A stretch of DNA of 64,000 nt from Arthrobacter sp. MYb23 (GTDB lineage: Bacteria; Actinomycetota; Actinomycetes; Actinomycetales; Micrococcaceae), in assembly GCF_002979775.1 (NCBI RefSeq), contig NZ_PCPR01000007.1:124001-188000 (forward strand). Reading direction: 5' to 3'. Under the pieces are notes generated by a model. It searched no databases and was not told the DNA's origin. It was given only the letters and a program-made list of their open reading frames with translations. Positions within the stretch are counted from its first letter, which is position 1. Every line of letters begins with the position of its first letter. Of the stretch, positions 50,263 to 59,320 are shown one piece after another. The translations under genes and the position numbers were made by a program.

Positions 50263-51129
50263 ATGTACCGTTTTCTGTTCTCCAGCAAGTGGCTGGGGTA
50301 CTTCGTGCTGGCTGTTATTTTCGCCACAGCCTGTGTTTTCCTGGGGCGTTGGCAGATGGACCGCAGGGCTGAGACGCTGGCGGAAATAAATCGCGTGGTG
50401 AGTAACTACTCGGCAACCCCTATCCCTTACGCAGAGATCAAGGACGAGTTCAACGCCTTGGACCCTGAACGGGAATGGACTCAAGTTGAACTGCGCGGCA
50501 GCTACGACCTCGACGGGCAGCGGGTTGTGCGCAACCGGCCCTTGAACGGCCAGCCAGGCTACGACGTCGTGGTTCCTTTCAGGCTGACTACAGGCGAAGC
50601 CGTGGTGATCGACCGTGGGTGGCTGCCAATCGGCAACAACACACCTGGCCGTCCTGACGTCATCCCTGCTCCTCCCACGGGTGAGGTAACGGTGGTGGCA
50701 CGTCTCAAGCCTGCAGAACCCAAGCTGGACCGTGGTGCGGTGGACGGTCAATTGGCGTCCATTGACCTGGCAAGCTTCGCCGGCGAACTCCCCTATCCAA
50801 TTGCCACCGGTGCTTATGGACAGTTGGCCAGCGAGACTCCTGCGGTGCAGCCCATGCCCACGCCCTTCCCCAAGCCAGCCACTGAAGAGGGCACGCACCT
50901 CTCCTACTCGCTGCAATGGTTCGCGTTTGGCGTCCTCATGTTCATCGGCTTTGGATACGCTGCAAGGCAACAAGCCCGCAACGCAGCCATCGATGCCGAA
51001 GACGAAGAGGAAGAGCAGATCATCGCCGCTGGCGGCACCCCCAGGAAGCGCGCGCCCGCCCCCCGGAAGAACAAACGTCCAACGTCCGAGGAAGAGGAAG
51101 ACGCGATTCTGGATGCACAAGGTTACTGA
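50263..51129 (+). CDS. SURF1 family cytochrome oxidase biogenesis protein
   Basis: 288 residues with the SURF1 layout: TM1 (WLGYFVLAVIFATACVFLG) followed by RWQMDRR, the conserved GxWQ-like region, an extracytoplasmic domain with VVRNRPLNGQPGYDVVVPF and VVIDRGWLP, and TM2 (LQWFAFGVLMFIGFGYAA). The C-terminal tail is acidic then basic (EDEEEEQII, PRKRAPAPRKNKRP). SURF1 helps insert heme into cytochrome c oxidase subunit I. The ATG immediately follows the stop of the preceding gene. Confidence 0.9.
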   Translation: MYRFLFSSKWLGYFVLAVIFATACVFLGRWQMDRRAETLAEINRVVSNYSATPIPYAEIKDEFNALDPEREWTQVELRGSYDLDGQRVVRNRPLNGQPGYDVVVPFRLTTGEAVVIDRGWLPIGNNTPGRPDVIPAPPTGEVTVVARLKPAEPKLDRGAVDGQLASIDLASFAGELPYPIATGAYGQLASETPAVQPMPTPFPKPATEEGTHLSYSLQWFAFGVLMFIGFGYAARQQARNAAIDAEDEEEEQIIAAGGTPRKRAPAPRKNKRPTSEEEEDAILDAQGY

Positions 51130-51598
51130 TCCGATTCACGATCCGGTGGTCAACGTCCGATCCGCTTTGACCGCCGCCGGAGCCGAGGACACCGTCCGGA
51201 CTTTCGAGGAAAAGGTTCCAACAGCTGCCGCCGCAGCATCGGCGCTGGGCTGCGATGTAGCGGCGATCACTAACAGCCTGATCTTCGAGCTCGATGGCGA
51301 GCCGCTGCTCATCCTCGCAAGCGGTGCGGCACGAGTAGACACAGGGCTGGTGGCAGATCAGGTGGGTTCCGGCAGAATTCGCCGGGCGAAGCCAGAATTC
51401 GTGCTGGAACACACAGGCCAGGAAGTAGGCGGAGTAGCGCCAGTCGGCCACCCTAATAAACTCCGAACCATCCTGGACACCTCGCTCCAAGAACACCCAC
51501 TGCTATGGGCAGGAGCCGGAGATCACAACTCCATGTTCTCCATCAGCTACGAAGAACTACGAGCCATCACCGACGCTGAAGAACTCCGAGTCCGTTAG
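51113..51598 (+). CDS. YbaK/EbsC family aminoacyl-tRNA deacylase-like protein
   Basis: 161 residues: VRTFEEKVPTAAAAASALGC, VAAITNSLIFELDGEPLLIL and SGAARVDTGLVADQVGSGRI, then GGVAPVGHPNKLRTILDTSL with the conserved GG.aPxG motif of YbaK/ProX proteins that hydrolyse mischarged tRNAs. The ATG overlaps the SURF1 3' end by 17 bases and GAAGAGGAAG precedes it. Last gene of the operon; I see no clear hairpin in the 92 bases before the convergent ABC-F stop. Confidence 0.88.
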   Translation: MHKVTDPIHDPVVNVRSALTAAGAEDTVRTFEEKVPTAAAAASALGCDVAAITNSLIFELDGEPLLILASGAARVDTGLVADQVGSGRIRRAKPEFVLEHTGQEVGGVAPVGHPNKLRTILDTSLQEHPLLWAGAGDHNSMFSISYEELRAITDAEELRVR

Positions 51599-51690
51599 CT
51601 GCATCAGCCTGCGGGGGTGACCCAACCGCGCCGCGCAGCGAACGCAAGCAGCGGACGCAACAACAACGCGCCGCCGAACGCAACCAGGGC

Positions 51691-53289
51691 TTACGCCAGC
51701 GTGATCAAGTCCAGGTAGTCCTCGTTCCAGTGGTCTTCAACACCATCCGGAAGCAGGACAACGCGTTCCGGGTTCAGCGCTGACACGGCACCTTCGTCGT
51801 GGCTGACCATGACGACGGCGCCACTGTAGTTCTTGAGCGCGCCCAGGATTTCGGCACGGCTGGCTGGGTCCAGGTTGTTGGTGGGCTCATCAAGGAGCAG
51901 CACGTTGGCGCTGGAAGCCACAATGGTGGCCAGGGCCAGCCGGGTCTTCTCACCGCCGGAGAGGACACCGGCAGGCTTGTCGACGTCGTCGCCGGAGAAC
52001 AGGAACGAACCCAGGATTCCGCGGACTTCGGCATCTTTCATGTCCGGGGCGGAAGAACGCATATTCTCCAGGACCGTGCGGTCGACGTCGAGCGTCTCAT
52101 GCTCCTGGGCGTAGTACCCCACCTTGAGGCCGTGGCCGGGGATGATATCGCCGGTATCGGGTTTGTCCACACCGGCGAGCATGCGCAGAAGGGTGGTCTT
52201 GCCGGCACCGTTCAGGCCGAGGATGACTACCTTGGATCCGCGATCGATTGCCAGGTCCACATCGGTGAAAATCTCCAACGAACCGTAGGACTTGCTTAGC
52301 CCTTCCGCGGTCAAGGGGGTCTTGCCGCAGGGTGATGGATCCGGGAAGCGCAATGCGGCCACGCGATCGTTTTCGCGCACGGCCTCCAAGCCGCTCAGGA
52401 GCCGTTCAGCACGCTTGGCCATGTTCTGGGCAGCCACGGCCTTGGTTGCCTTGGCGCGCATCTTGTTGGCTTGGTCAATCAGGACCTGGGCCTTCTTCTC
52501 GGCATTGGCCCGTTCGCGCTTCCGGGCGCGCTCGTCTGTTTCGCGCTGGAGCAAGTAGCGCTTCCAGTCCATGTTGTAGTGGTCGATCTGGGCGCGGTTG
52601 GCATCCAGCAGGAACACCTTGTTCACCGTCGCCTCGAGCAAGTCCGTGTCGTGGCTGATCACGATCAGGCCACCTTGGTGGTTCTTGAGGAAGTCCCGCA
52701 ACCAGGTGATGGAGTCGGCATCGAGGTGGTTGGTGGGTTCGTCCAGGAGGAGGGTCTCGGCGTCGGAGTACAGGATGCGCGCCAACTCCACACGGCGGCG
52801 CTGGCCACCGGAAAGGGTCTTGAGCGGTTGGTTGAGGAGACGATCCGGCAACGCAAGATTGGAGGAGATCGCAGCGGCTTCAGCTTCCGCTGCGTAGCCA
52901 CCACCAGAGAGGAACTCTGCCTCGAGGCGGTCATAGCGATTCATTGCTTTACGCTGGACGGCCTCGTCATCGCTTGCCATATCCTCGTGGGCCTTCTTCA
53001 GCTTGCCCACCACCACATCCAGGCCGCGGGCCGAAAGGATGCGGTCTCGCGCGAGCTGTTCCATGTCAGGAGTTCGCGGATCCTGGGGCAGGTAGCCGAT
53101 CTCACCGCTGCGGGTGACCTTACCGCCTGCGGGAAGCCCTTCGCCGGCGAGTACCCGGGTGAGGGTGGTCTTGCCGGCACCGTTACGTCCGACGAGTCCA
53201 ATCTTGTCCCCTTTGTCCACCCTGAAGTTGACCTGGTCCATGAGCAGGCGTGCGCCGGCGCGGAGTTCGAGGTCCTGGACGGTAATCAA
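51691..53289 (-). CDS. ABC-F family ATPase
   Basis: 532 residues, two ATPase domains and no membrane region. Domain 1: GLVGRNGAGKTTLTRVLAG, LSGGQRRRVELARIL, LLLDEPTNHLDADS. Domain 2: VILGLNGAGKTTLLRMLAG, LSGGEKTRLALATIV, LLLDEPTNNLDPAS. The inter-domain linker (KRERANAEKKAQVLIDQANK) is helical and basic, as needed to reach the ribosomal P site. ABC-F proteins act on translating ribosomes, some giving antibiotic protection. The TTG start fits the conserved ITVQDLEL; only a weak GAAAGG lies upstream. Confidence 0.9.
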   Translation of the reverse strand: MITVQDLELRAGARLLMDQVNFRVDKGDKIGLVGRNGAGKTTLTRVLAGEGLPAGGKVTRSGEIGYLPQDPRTPDMEQLARDRILSARGLDVVVGKLKKAHEDMASDDEAVQRKAMNRYDRLEAEFLSGGGYAAEAEAAAISSNLALPDRLLNQPLKTLSGGQRRRVELARILYSDAETLLLDEPTNHLDADSITWLRDFLKNHQGGLIVISHDTDLLEATVNKVFLLDANRAQIDHYNMDWKRYLLQRETDERARKRERANAEKKAQVLIDQANKMRAKATKAVAAQNMAKRAERLLSGLEAVRENDRVAALRFPDPSPCGKTPLTAEGLSKSYGSLEIFTDVDLAIDRGSKVVILGLNGAGKTTLLRMLAGVDKPDTGDIIPGHGLKVGYYAQEHETLDVDRTVLENMRSSAPDMKDAEVRGILGSFLFSGDDVDKPAGVLSGGEKTRLALATIVASSANVLLLDEPTNNLDPASRAEILGALKNYSGAVVMVSHDEGAVSALNPERVVLLPDGVEDHWNEDYLDLITLA

Positions 53290-53564
53290 TTCGGGTGATG
53301 CCTTTCAATGGGGAACGCTCGCGGGGACCGGTGGGTCCGATAAGTGCGGCGGGGGCGGCCGTGAGAACAGCCTGTTCAAGTCTACCGGTACCAAGGCCGC
53401 GGCCTGACATCGGGTTCCTCAGCAGCAAACTGTGCTGACAGGCAAAGAATCCCTGGCCAGCGTTGTGGAAAGACTCCAAAATCCCGGATTCGTTCCCTCC
53501 GTACTCTCGACAACAGGGGAAACAAGAACATTCATCGCATCGCATTACACCCGATAGGACCGTC

Positions 53565-54194
53565 ATGAGCCAGACCAACTCTTCCACTTCCGCTGCCACA
53601 CCCCAGCGAACCGCGTCCTCCCGAAAACGCTGGACCGCCACCGACCTCGGCCTCATCGCAGTTTTCGCGGCGCTCGTAGCGGCCTCCGCGATCGTCCCCG
53701 GCATCCCGGTAGGCGCGCTTGGTGTTCCCATTACTTTGGTGACCCTGACAGTGATGCTCAGTGGATTGGTGCTGGGAGCCGGGCGCGGATTCGCCGCCGT
53801 CGGGCTTTATGTGTTGCTTGGCTTCGCCGGGCTGCCGATCTTCAGTGGAGGCCGCAGCGGGTTGGGCATCCTTGCTACTCCCTCCGCCGGTTACATCATC
53901 GCGTTCCCGCTGGCGGCAGCCGCAACCGGCTACCTTGCCGCCGTGGTCATCCGCAGGACAGTGAAGTTCCGCGCACTGTGGCTCTTCGCAGCGACCATGG
54001 TGAGCAGCATCGTGGTTGTTCACGCCCTCGGCGTCCTGGGCATGATGGTCAATGCCAAGTTGGATTTCACCAAGGCCTTCCTCGCAGACCTCCCCTTTGT
54101 CCCCGGCGATATCATTAAGAACGTCCTGGCCGTGATCATCGCCGTGGCAATCCACAAAGCCTTCCCGGATGTCCTGGTACGTCGGGTCAAGTAA
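53565..54194 (+). CDS. bioY: Biotin transporter substrate-binding membrane protein BioY
   Basis: 209 residues. After a polar ~28-residue N terminus come six hydrophobic helices, with GIPVGALGVPITLVTLTVML and GLPIFSGGRSGLGILATPSAGYI, the BioY biotin-binding signature. It is the S component of the biotin ECF transporter, working with the ATPase and T component that follow. The ATG gives the family start. The 275 bases upstream contain its promoter region; I found no clear BioQ or BirA site. Confidence 0.93.
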   Translation: MSQTNSSTSAATPQRTASSRKRWTATDLGLIAVFAALVAASAIVPGIPVGALGVPITLVTLTVMLSGLVLGAGRGFAAVGLYVLLGFAGLPIFSGGRSGLGILATPSAGYIIAFPLAAAATGYLAAVVIRRTVKFRALWLFAATMVSSIVVVHALGVLGMMVNAKLDFTKAFLADLPFVPGDIIKNVLAVIIAVAIHKAFPDVLVRRVK

Positions 54195-54211
54195 ACGGGA
54201 ACAATCACTCC

Positions 54212-54949
54212 ATGAATTCCATCAGTTTCAGCAGGGTTTCGGTGTGCGTCGCAGTCGATGGCAGCGACGCACCCAAAACCCTGCTGCACACTTTTTCCCT
54301 GGACCTTACAGAACGCCGCATTGGAGTCATCGGCGCCAACGGCTCAGGGAAGTCCACGCTGCTGCGGCTTGTAAATGGCTTGGTTGAACCGAGCGAAGGC
54401 GCCGTAGTAGTCCACGGAGATAATACCGTTGCCGACGTCCGCCGTGTCCGGGGCAATGTGGGCTTCGTTTTTACCGATCCCCTGTCCCAGTTGGTCATGC
54501 CCACGGGACGGGAGGACGTTGAGCTTTCCCTGCGCCGTTCCATCAAGAACTCCAAAGAGCGTGCGGCCCGGGCCGAAGCCGTCCTGGATCGCTTCGGCCT
54601 GCTCCACCTAGCCGATCAAAGCATCTATGAACTGTCCGGTGGTGAAAGGCAGCTACTGGCCCTGGCCGCAGTCCTTGCGGTGGATCCCACCGTGCTGGTT
54701 CTCGACGAACCGTCCACGCTCCTGGATCTCCGGAACCGCGAACTCCTGCGCCGAACGGTCGCCGGCCTGAATCAACAAGTCATCATGTCCACACACGATC
54801 TCGACCTGGCCCTGGACATGGACCGGGTGCTGGTAGTGGAGGCCGGTCGCGTCGTGTTCGACGGAGGTGCTGCAGAGGGCGTCGCCTACTACCGTGAGCT
54901 GTGCGCGGCTCCGCTGCCCGGTGCCGGCTTGGGTGATGTGTCCAGATGA
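54212..54949 (+). CDS. bioM: Biotin ECF transporter ATPase BioM
   Basis: 245 residues. Walker A GANGSGKSTLLRLVNG, Q-loop region FVFTDPLSQLVMPTGREDV, signature LSGGERQLLALAAVL, Walker B VLVLDEPSTLLDL and switch STHDLDLALD. The EcfA-type sequence and position between bioY and bioN identify it. Seventeen bases after bioY. Confidence 0.92.
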   Translation: MNSISFSRVSVCVAVDGSDAPKTLLHTFSLDLTERRIGVIGANGSGKSTLLRLVNGLVEPSEGAVVVHGDNTVADVRRVRGNVGFVFTDPLSQLVMPTGREDVELSLRRSIKNSKERAARAEAVLDRFGLLHLADQSIYELSGGERQLLALAAVLAVDPTVLVLDEPSTLLDLRNRELLRRTVAGLNQQVIMSTHDLDLALDMDRVLVVEAGRVVFDGGAAEGVAYYRELCAAPLPGAGLGDVSR

Positions 54950-55572
54950 GAGGGCATGGCTTCCTGATTGCGAACTACGTTCGTGGAAACTCGATCATCC
55001 ACCGCACTCCCCTGTGGCTGAAATTTTTGGTGGTAGCAGCCTGCGGAGCGGCGTCCTTCCTTATTGTGGACTGGGCCGTATCGCTGGTGATTTTTGCCGT
55101 CATGTGCGGCCTGTTCATGGCGACGGGGGCCGGCTTCCGCCGCCTTCTGCGGGCTATCTGGTTGGTGGCCCCCATCCTGCTGGTCATCGGGCTCTTCCAA
55201 TGGTGGCAACTCGGCGGGCCCACCGCGGCGCGGATCGTGTTGAACGTGCTGGTCTGTGTGGTGGCAGCCTCCGTCCTCACCGCAACTACTCCCGTGCAGG
55301 ATCTGCTGGACGGCGTGGTGGCGCTGGCAAAACCGTTCCGGCGTTTCGGTGCCGATCCTGAGCGTTTCGCTTTGACCATCGCAGTGATGCTCAGGAGCAT
55401 CCCCTTCATAGCCGGCGCCTTCTCTGACGTACGGGACTCAGCGCGGGCACGGGGGCTTGAACGCAATCCCCGCGCACTGGTGCTCCCTGTCTTCATCACC
55501 ACTGTTGCATATGCGCGCCAGACCGGTGATGCGTTGGCGGCCCGCGGGCTGGGCGAACCAGAAAGGGACTGA
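54946..55572 (+). CDS. bioN: Biotin ECF transporter T component BioN
   Basis: 208 residues. Hydrophobic N-terminal half of four helices, then the coupling region with the conserved ARG motifs in RDSARARGLERNPR and DALAARGLGEPER. Starts in an ATGA overlap with bioM. Its stop codon lies inside the first unit of a three-copy tandem repeat. Confidence 0.92.
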   Translation: MRGHGFLIANYVRGNSIIHRTPLWLKFLVVAACGAASFLIVDWAVSLVIFAVMCGLFMATGAGFRRLLRAIWLVAPILLVIGLFQWWQLGGPTAARIVLNVLVCVVAASVLTATTPVQDLLDGVVALAKPFRRFGADPERFALTIAVMLRSIPFIAGAFSDVRDSARARGLERNPRALVLPVFITTVAYARQTGDALAARGLGEPERD

Positions 55573-55619
55573 ACCGGCGGAGGGGCTGAACCGGCGGAGG
55601 GGCTGAACCGGCGGAGGGG
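55569..55619. repeat. Three-copy 17-base tandem repeat spanning the bioN stop
   Basis: The unit CTGAACCGGCGGAGGGG occurs three times exactly. Each unit repeats the TGA stop of bioN in the same register of the unit. It fills the whole gap up to the convergent thiolase gene and resembles the unit at the end of the DUF5703 gene. Confidence 0.97.
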
Positions 55620-56876
55620 CTAGAGCCTTGCGTGCTGAAAGAGCGCTGCGGTTCCCATGCCCCCTGCAATGCTGATCATTGCCAATGCCAGCGAACTCTC
55701 GCCCCGCAGTGCATAACTGCGGCGTGCCTGGGCCATCAACCGCGTCACCAGAACCGCTCCCGACGCACCGTAACCATGACCCAGGGCAAGCGCTCCGCCA
55801 TCAAGATTGGCTTTCCGGGGATCTACGCCCAAATACTGCAGGCATGCGATGGTTTGGGAGGCGAAAGCCTCGTTGAACTCCACAAGATCAAGCTGGTCCG
55901 CGGCCAGTCCGCGGTGATCCAGAAGCTGCTTGGCTGCGTGGGCTGCGCCGATACCAAGGAGTTCCGGATCAACCCCGGTGGTGTCGCACCCCAGGACCAA
56001 CAAACCGTCCGTCGCGCCCATGGCGCGGGCACGTTTCAGTGACGTCACGACGACGGCGGATGCTGCGTCCGCGTCGAAGCAGGAGTTCGCTGCCGTGACC
56101 GATCCGCCGGCCACGAATGCTGCAGGGAACCTCGCCATCAGCGGGGCGCGCAGTGAAGTCCTGGGGCCATCGTCCGCCTCCACCAGTTTCCCGTTGCCCT
56201 TGAGCGGAACAATTTCATCCGCGAAAACCCCCAACCGGGCGGCTTCAACGGCACGGCGATGGCTTCGCAGCGCGTACTCGTCCTGCCTCTGACGGGTCAC
56301 GCCGAATTCGCGGGCGACGTTCTCCGCCGCCACGCCCATGTCCGGGTCTCCGAACTGCGGCGGCACAAAGCTGGCCCTGGAGTAGAAGTCGAGTTCGCCG
56401 TCGTCGGTTCTGTTGGCCCTGGCCGGCGCGGTACTGATGCTTTCAACGCCGCCAGCCAAATACAACGGATCACCGCCAGCTGCCACCAGCCGGGACGCCA
56501 ACACCACAGCGTCCAAACCGGAGCCACATTGCCGGTCAACGGTGATGCCCGGAACGCTGACGGGCAAACCGGCCAGGAGTGCTGCGAACCTGGCCACGTT
56601 CCCACCACCGCCAACGGCGTTGCCCATGATGACGTCGTTCACGTCAGCAAGGTCCACCCCCGTTGTTTGGACCAAGGTAGCCAGCACAGGGGCTAAAAGG
56701 TCCGGGGCGCGCAGTTGCTTCAACTGACCGTTGGAACGACAAATAGGAGTTCGGAGCGCGGCAATAATGACAGGCTGGCGGGATTCGTCGATCCCTCCGG
56801 CTGGGCCGGCCCCGCTTTCCAGGGGCCTGTCGTTGTACAAGGACTTGCCGCTATCCAAGGTCTTGCCGCTATCCAA
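55620..56876 (-). CDS. Thiolase family protein lacking the second catalytic Cys
   Basis: 418 residues from the furthest plausible TTG start. ITVDRQCGSGLDAV gives nucleophile Cys117, EFNEAFASQTIACLQ and GHGYGASGAVLVTRL the NEAF and GHP-like sites. The C-terminal motif reads ISIAGGMGTA: Ser402 stands where thiolases have the acid/base Cys (as in CxGGGxG). Three in-frame TTGs (56876, 56858, 56840) precede the conserved VIIAALRTPI and there is no ATG or GTG, so the start is unsure. The N-terminal ~15 residues are a duplicated LDSGK unit. It overlaps the AMP-ligase gene by eight bases and likely acts with it on acyl-CoA. Confidence 0.82.
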   Translation of the reverse strand: MDSGKTLDSGKSLYNDRPLESGAGPAGGIDESRQPVIIAALRTPICRSNGQLKQLRAPDLLAPVLATLVQTTGVDLADVNDVIMGNAVGGGGNVARFAALLAGLPVSVPGITVDRQCGSGLDAVVLASRLVAAGGDPLYLAGGVESISTAPARANRTDDGELDFYSRASFVPPQFGDPDMGVAAENVAREFGVTRQRQDEYALRSHRRAVEAARLGVFADEIVPLKGNGKLVEADDGPRTSLRAPLMARFPAAFVAGGSVTAANSCFDADAASAVVVTSLKRARAMGATDGLLVLGCDTTGVDPELLGIGAAHAAKQLLDHRGLAADQLDLVEFNEAFASQTIACLQYLGVDPRKANLDGGALALGHGYGASGAVLVTRLMAQARRSYALRGESSLALAMISIAGGMGTAALFQHARL

Positions 56877-56879
56877 GGG
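56844..56879. repeat. Two-copy 18-base tandem duplication at the ligase/thiolase junction
   Basis: CTTGCCGCTATCCAAGGT is followed by a second copy with one mismatch at the last base. On the minus strand each copy contains TTGGATAG, so both a TTG start for the thiolase and the TAG stop of the ligase are duplicated. Confidence 0.93.
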
Positions 56880-58260
56880 CCCGCGCCCGGGGGTCTTGGT
56901 TCTTGATCCAATCCAGGAGAACCTTTCTGCTGACCTTGCCGCGGTCCGTCATGGGCAACTCTGACAACACGTAGTACTGCAACGGCCACTTGTCCCGCGC
57001 CAGCAGGCCATCCAGGCCTGTGCGGAGCTGGGTGGCGGTGATCGCGCCGCAGGCAGGAACGACGCCGGCGATCACCTTATGACCGCGGATGTCATCCGGT
57101 ACTCCGGCAGCAACCGCACCGTCAACCCCAGGCACGGAAGCGACGGCCAGCTCAACCTCATGCGGGTAGACGTTCTTTCCCGAAGTGATGATCATGTCCG
57201 AGCGGCGGCCAAGGATGTGAAGGGTTCCGTTCTCCAAAAAGCCCTGATCCCCCACGGTGTACCACCCATCGAGGCACCGCAGGGCCTGCCCGTCGTCGCC
57301 CCACAGATAGCCGTTGCTGACCATTCCGCTGCGGACACTGATATTCCCGTGCTCGCCGTCCGGGAGTGGCATGCCGGCGTCGTCGAGGATGGTCAGTTCA
57401 ACCCCTGGGAATGGCAACCCAATGCCGGTGCCCCCAGCATCCAACGGTTGGCCCGCGGCCAGGCGGGTGCCGGAAACGAAACTCAACTCCGAGGCACCGT
57501 AGTACTCAAAGATGGCAGCACGGGGTGCCCACCGCCGAGCTGCCTCCAACGTCCGGGCGTCCAACTTGGAACCGGCGCAGATAATGCTGCGGATGCCGGA
57601 AGCATCAACGTCCCCTGCCAGTCCCCGCTCGCTAAGCAACCTAAGAGCAGTGGGCGCCAGGACCAGGCGGGTGATTCCGTCGTGACTGATGGAAGCATGG
57701 GCTGCGCCGACGTCGAAGGCTTCAAGGGTGTGAAAGGCTGCACCGGCATACAGGCACTCCGAGAGGGCGTACAGGTTCAGGCTGGCCGACAGAGGGCCGG
57801 GTGCGAGGGTCCGGTCATCCTGTGAGAGACCAAAAAACCCGATGGACGCATCAAAAGAAACCTGCCAGGAACGGCGGGACCTGGTGAAGGCCTTGGGGAC
57901 CGACGTGGTTCCGGAGGTGAGGCCCACCAGGAAAGTGCTTGACGGGTCCCCGTCCACCAGTTCGGACTCGGCTGGCGTAACGGTCCCGAGGATGCGTGAG
58001 GAAACCTCTTCGATCATCGGTGCAGGCCACTCCGGGTCCAGAACGGCACAACGACGCTCCCCCGCAACCGCGGCTGCGTAGCGTTCCACGAAGCGAACAG
58101 AATTTGGCTCGGCCAGGACCGTGGTGGCAGCGGAGACCCCAACAAGGACCGCTGCGGCATCGCGAAGTCCCGCCCAGGTGAGCCGGCTGCTGCCCACAAC
58201 GACGGCGGTGTCGTGGGGGCGCTCATCGGCCCAGAGCTGAAGTTTATCCAGGAAAGGCAT
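56869..58260 (-). CDS. AMP-dependent acyl-CoA synthetase/ligase
   Basis: 463 residues, shorter than typical (~520) acyl-CoA synthetases. Motifs: FLVGLTSGTTSVPKAFTRS (P-loop A3), FEYYGASELSFVSGTR (A5), WYTVGDQGFLENGTLHILGR (A7/A8 hinge) and the C-terminal TDRGKVSRKVLLD with the adenylating Lys. It activates a carboxylic acid as acyl-AMP and then acyl-CoA. The acid is unknown. Pairing with a thiolase suggests assembly or breakdown of a ketoacyl chain. The ATG is 61 bases from the divergent metallopeptidase start. Confidence 0.87.
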   Translation of the reverse strand: MPFLDKLQLWADERPHDTAVVVGSSRLTWAGLRDAAAVLVGVSAATTVLAEPNSVRFVERYAAAVAGERRCAVLDPEWPAPMIEEVSSRILGTVTPAESELVDGDPSSTFLVGLTSGTTSVPKAFTRSRRSWQVSFDASIGFFGLSQDDRTLAPGPLSASLNLYALSECLYAGAAFHTLEAFDVGAAHASISHDGITRLVLAPTALRLLSERGLAGDVDASGIRSIICAGSKLDARTLEAARRWAPRAAIFEYYGASELSFVSGTRLAAGQPLDAGGTGIGLPFPGVELTILDDAGMPLPDGEHGNISVRSGMVSNGYLWGDDGQALRCLDGWYTVGDQGFLENGTLHILGRRSDMIITSGKNVYPHEVELAVASVPGVDGAVAAGVPDDIRGHKVIAGVVPACGAITATQLRTGLDGLLARDKWPLQYYVLSELPMTDRGKVSRKVLLDWIKNQDPRARALG

Positions 58261-58321
58261 CCAAACAATTTTACGGCAGTGTCAGGCACCAGGCACCAAA
58301 AGTGACGTCTATTCTGACTGT

Positions 58322-59227
58322 ATGAGTTTCAATGACGGCGCGCAGCTTGACCCCTCGCAAGTGGAAGACCGACGTGGAGGCGGCATGGGCCGCGGCACCA
58401 AGATCGGTGGTGGCATTGGCGGCGGCATAGTGGTGTTGCTGCTGGCGCTCTTCGGTATCAATCCCAACATCCTCGGAGACCTGACGGGGGGCGGTGGCCA
58501 GCCACCCGCCGTCGATGGTGGGAGCGCCGGAGCCGGAGGCGTCCAGGAATGCCAGACAGGAGCCGACGCAGACAAACGGCTGGACTGCCGGATCACCGGC
58601 ACGGTGAACAGCCTCAATGCTTTCTGGCCTGACTACCTTGCCCAGTACAACGTGAAGTACTCCCGCCCTGGAACGGTCATCTTCGATTCCGCGACCAATA
58701 CCGGCTGCGGCCCTGCAACCACAGCAGTAGGACCTTTCTACTGCCCGGCAGATGTCAAAGCCTATTTCGACCCCGGCTTTTTCGATGAACTGGTTACTCG
58801 CTTTGGTTCCTCCGGCGGCCCGTTGGCCCAGGAGTATGTGGTGGCCCACGAATTCGGTCACCACGTGCAGAACATCCTGGGAAGCCTGGACCAGGCGCAG
58901 CAAGATCCCCAGGGGCCGGAGTCTGGAGCAGTCCGCGTGGAGCTGCAAGCCGACTGCTATGCGGGTCTGTGGGTCCGCCACGCGACCACTCAGACCGACG
59001 CCAGCGGCAAGCCCTTCCTCGATCCGCTCACCGAACAGGATCTGCAGGATGCACTCTCTGCCGCGTCCGCCGTTGGTGATGACCGGATCCAGCAAGCTGC
59101 AACTGGACGGGTATCGCCAGAGTCATGGACGCACGGCTCCAGCGCTCAACGGCAGAAGTGGTTCTACCAGGGGTACACCACGGGCGACATCAACAAGTGC
59201 GACACCTTCGGTGTGGCTGCGCCCTAA
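58322..59227 (+). CDS. YpfJ-type neutral zinc metallopeptidase
   Basis: 301 residues: a Gly-rich cytoplasmic N terminus, one TM helix (GIVVLLLALFGI, about residues 35-46), a Gly/Pro linker and an extracytoplasmic domain. YVVAHEFGHHVQNILG at about 172-187 carries HEFGH, and VELQADCYAGLW supplies the third zinc ligand region (PF04228). Two Cys pairs in the catalytic domain (VQECQTG, LDCRITG, TGCGPA, FYCPAD) suggest disulfides outside the cell. Substrate unknown. Ends at a strong bidirectional terminator. Confidence 0.88.
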   Translation: MSFNDGAQLDPSQVEDRRGGGMGRGTKIGGGIGGGIVVLLLALFGINPNILGDLTGGGGQPPAVDGGSAGAGGVQECQTGADADKRLDCRITGTVNSLNAFWPDYLAQYNVKYSRPGTVIFDSATNTGCGPATTAVGPFYCPADVKAYFDPGFFDELVTRFGSSGGPLAQEYVVAHEFGHHVQNILGSLDQAQQDPQGPESGAVRVELQADCYAGLWVRHATTQTDASGKPFLDPLTEQDLQDALSAASAVGDDRIQQAATGRVSPESWTHGSSAQRQKWFYQGYTTGDINKCDTFGVAAP

Positions 59228-59254
59228 GGACGAAACGCTAAAAAAGCGCTACAA

Positions 59255-59297
59255 AAAAGGAAGGGTTCCGGGTGCTATACCCGGAACCCTTCCTTTT
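59255..59297. terminator. Bidirectional terminator between the metallopeptidase and sufT
   Basis: A perfect 19-base stem (AAAAGGAAGGGTTCCGGGT with its complement) closes a five-base loop, with an A-run on the left and a T-run on the right, so it works in both directions between the two convergent genes. Confidence 0.95.
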
Positions 59298-59320
59298 CCC
59301 GCTGAGCGGGTCAATGCTGA

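Noticed and set aside
53290..53564. BioQ/BirA site or riboswitch before bioY
   Set aside because: No convincing palindrome or conserved leader structure; only unstructured spacer with weak promoter-like hexamers.
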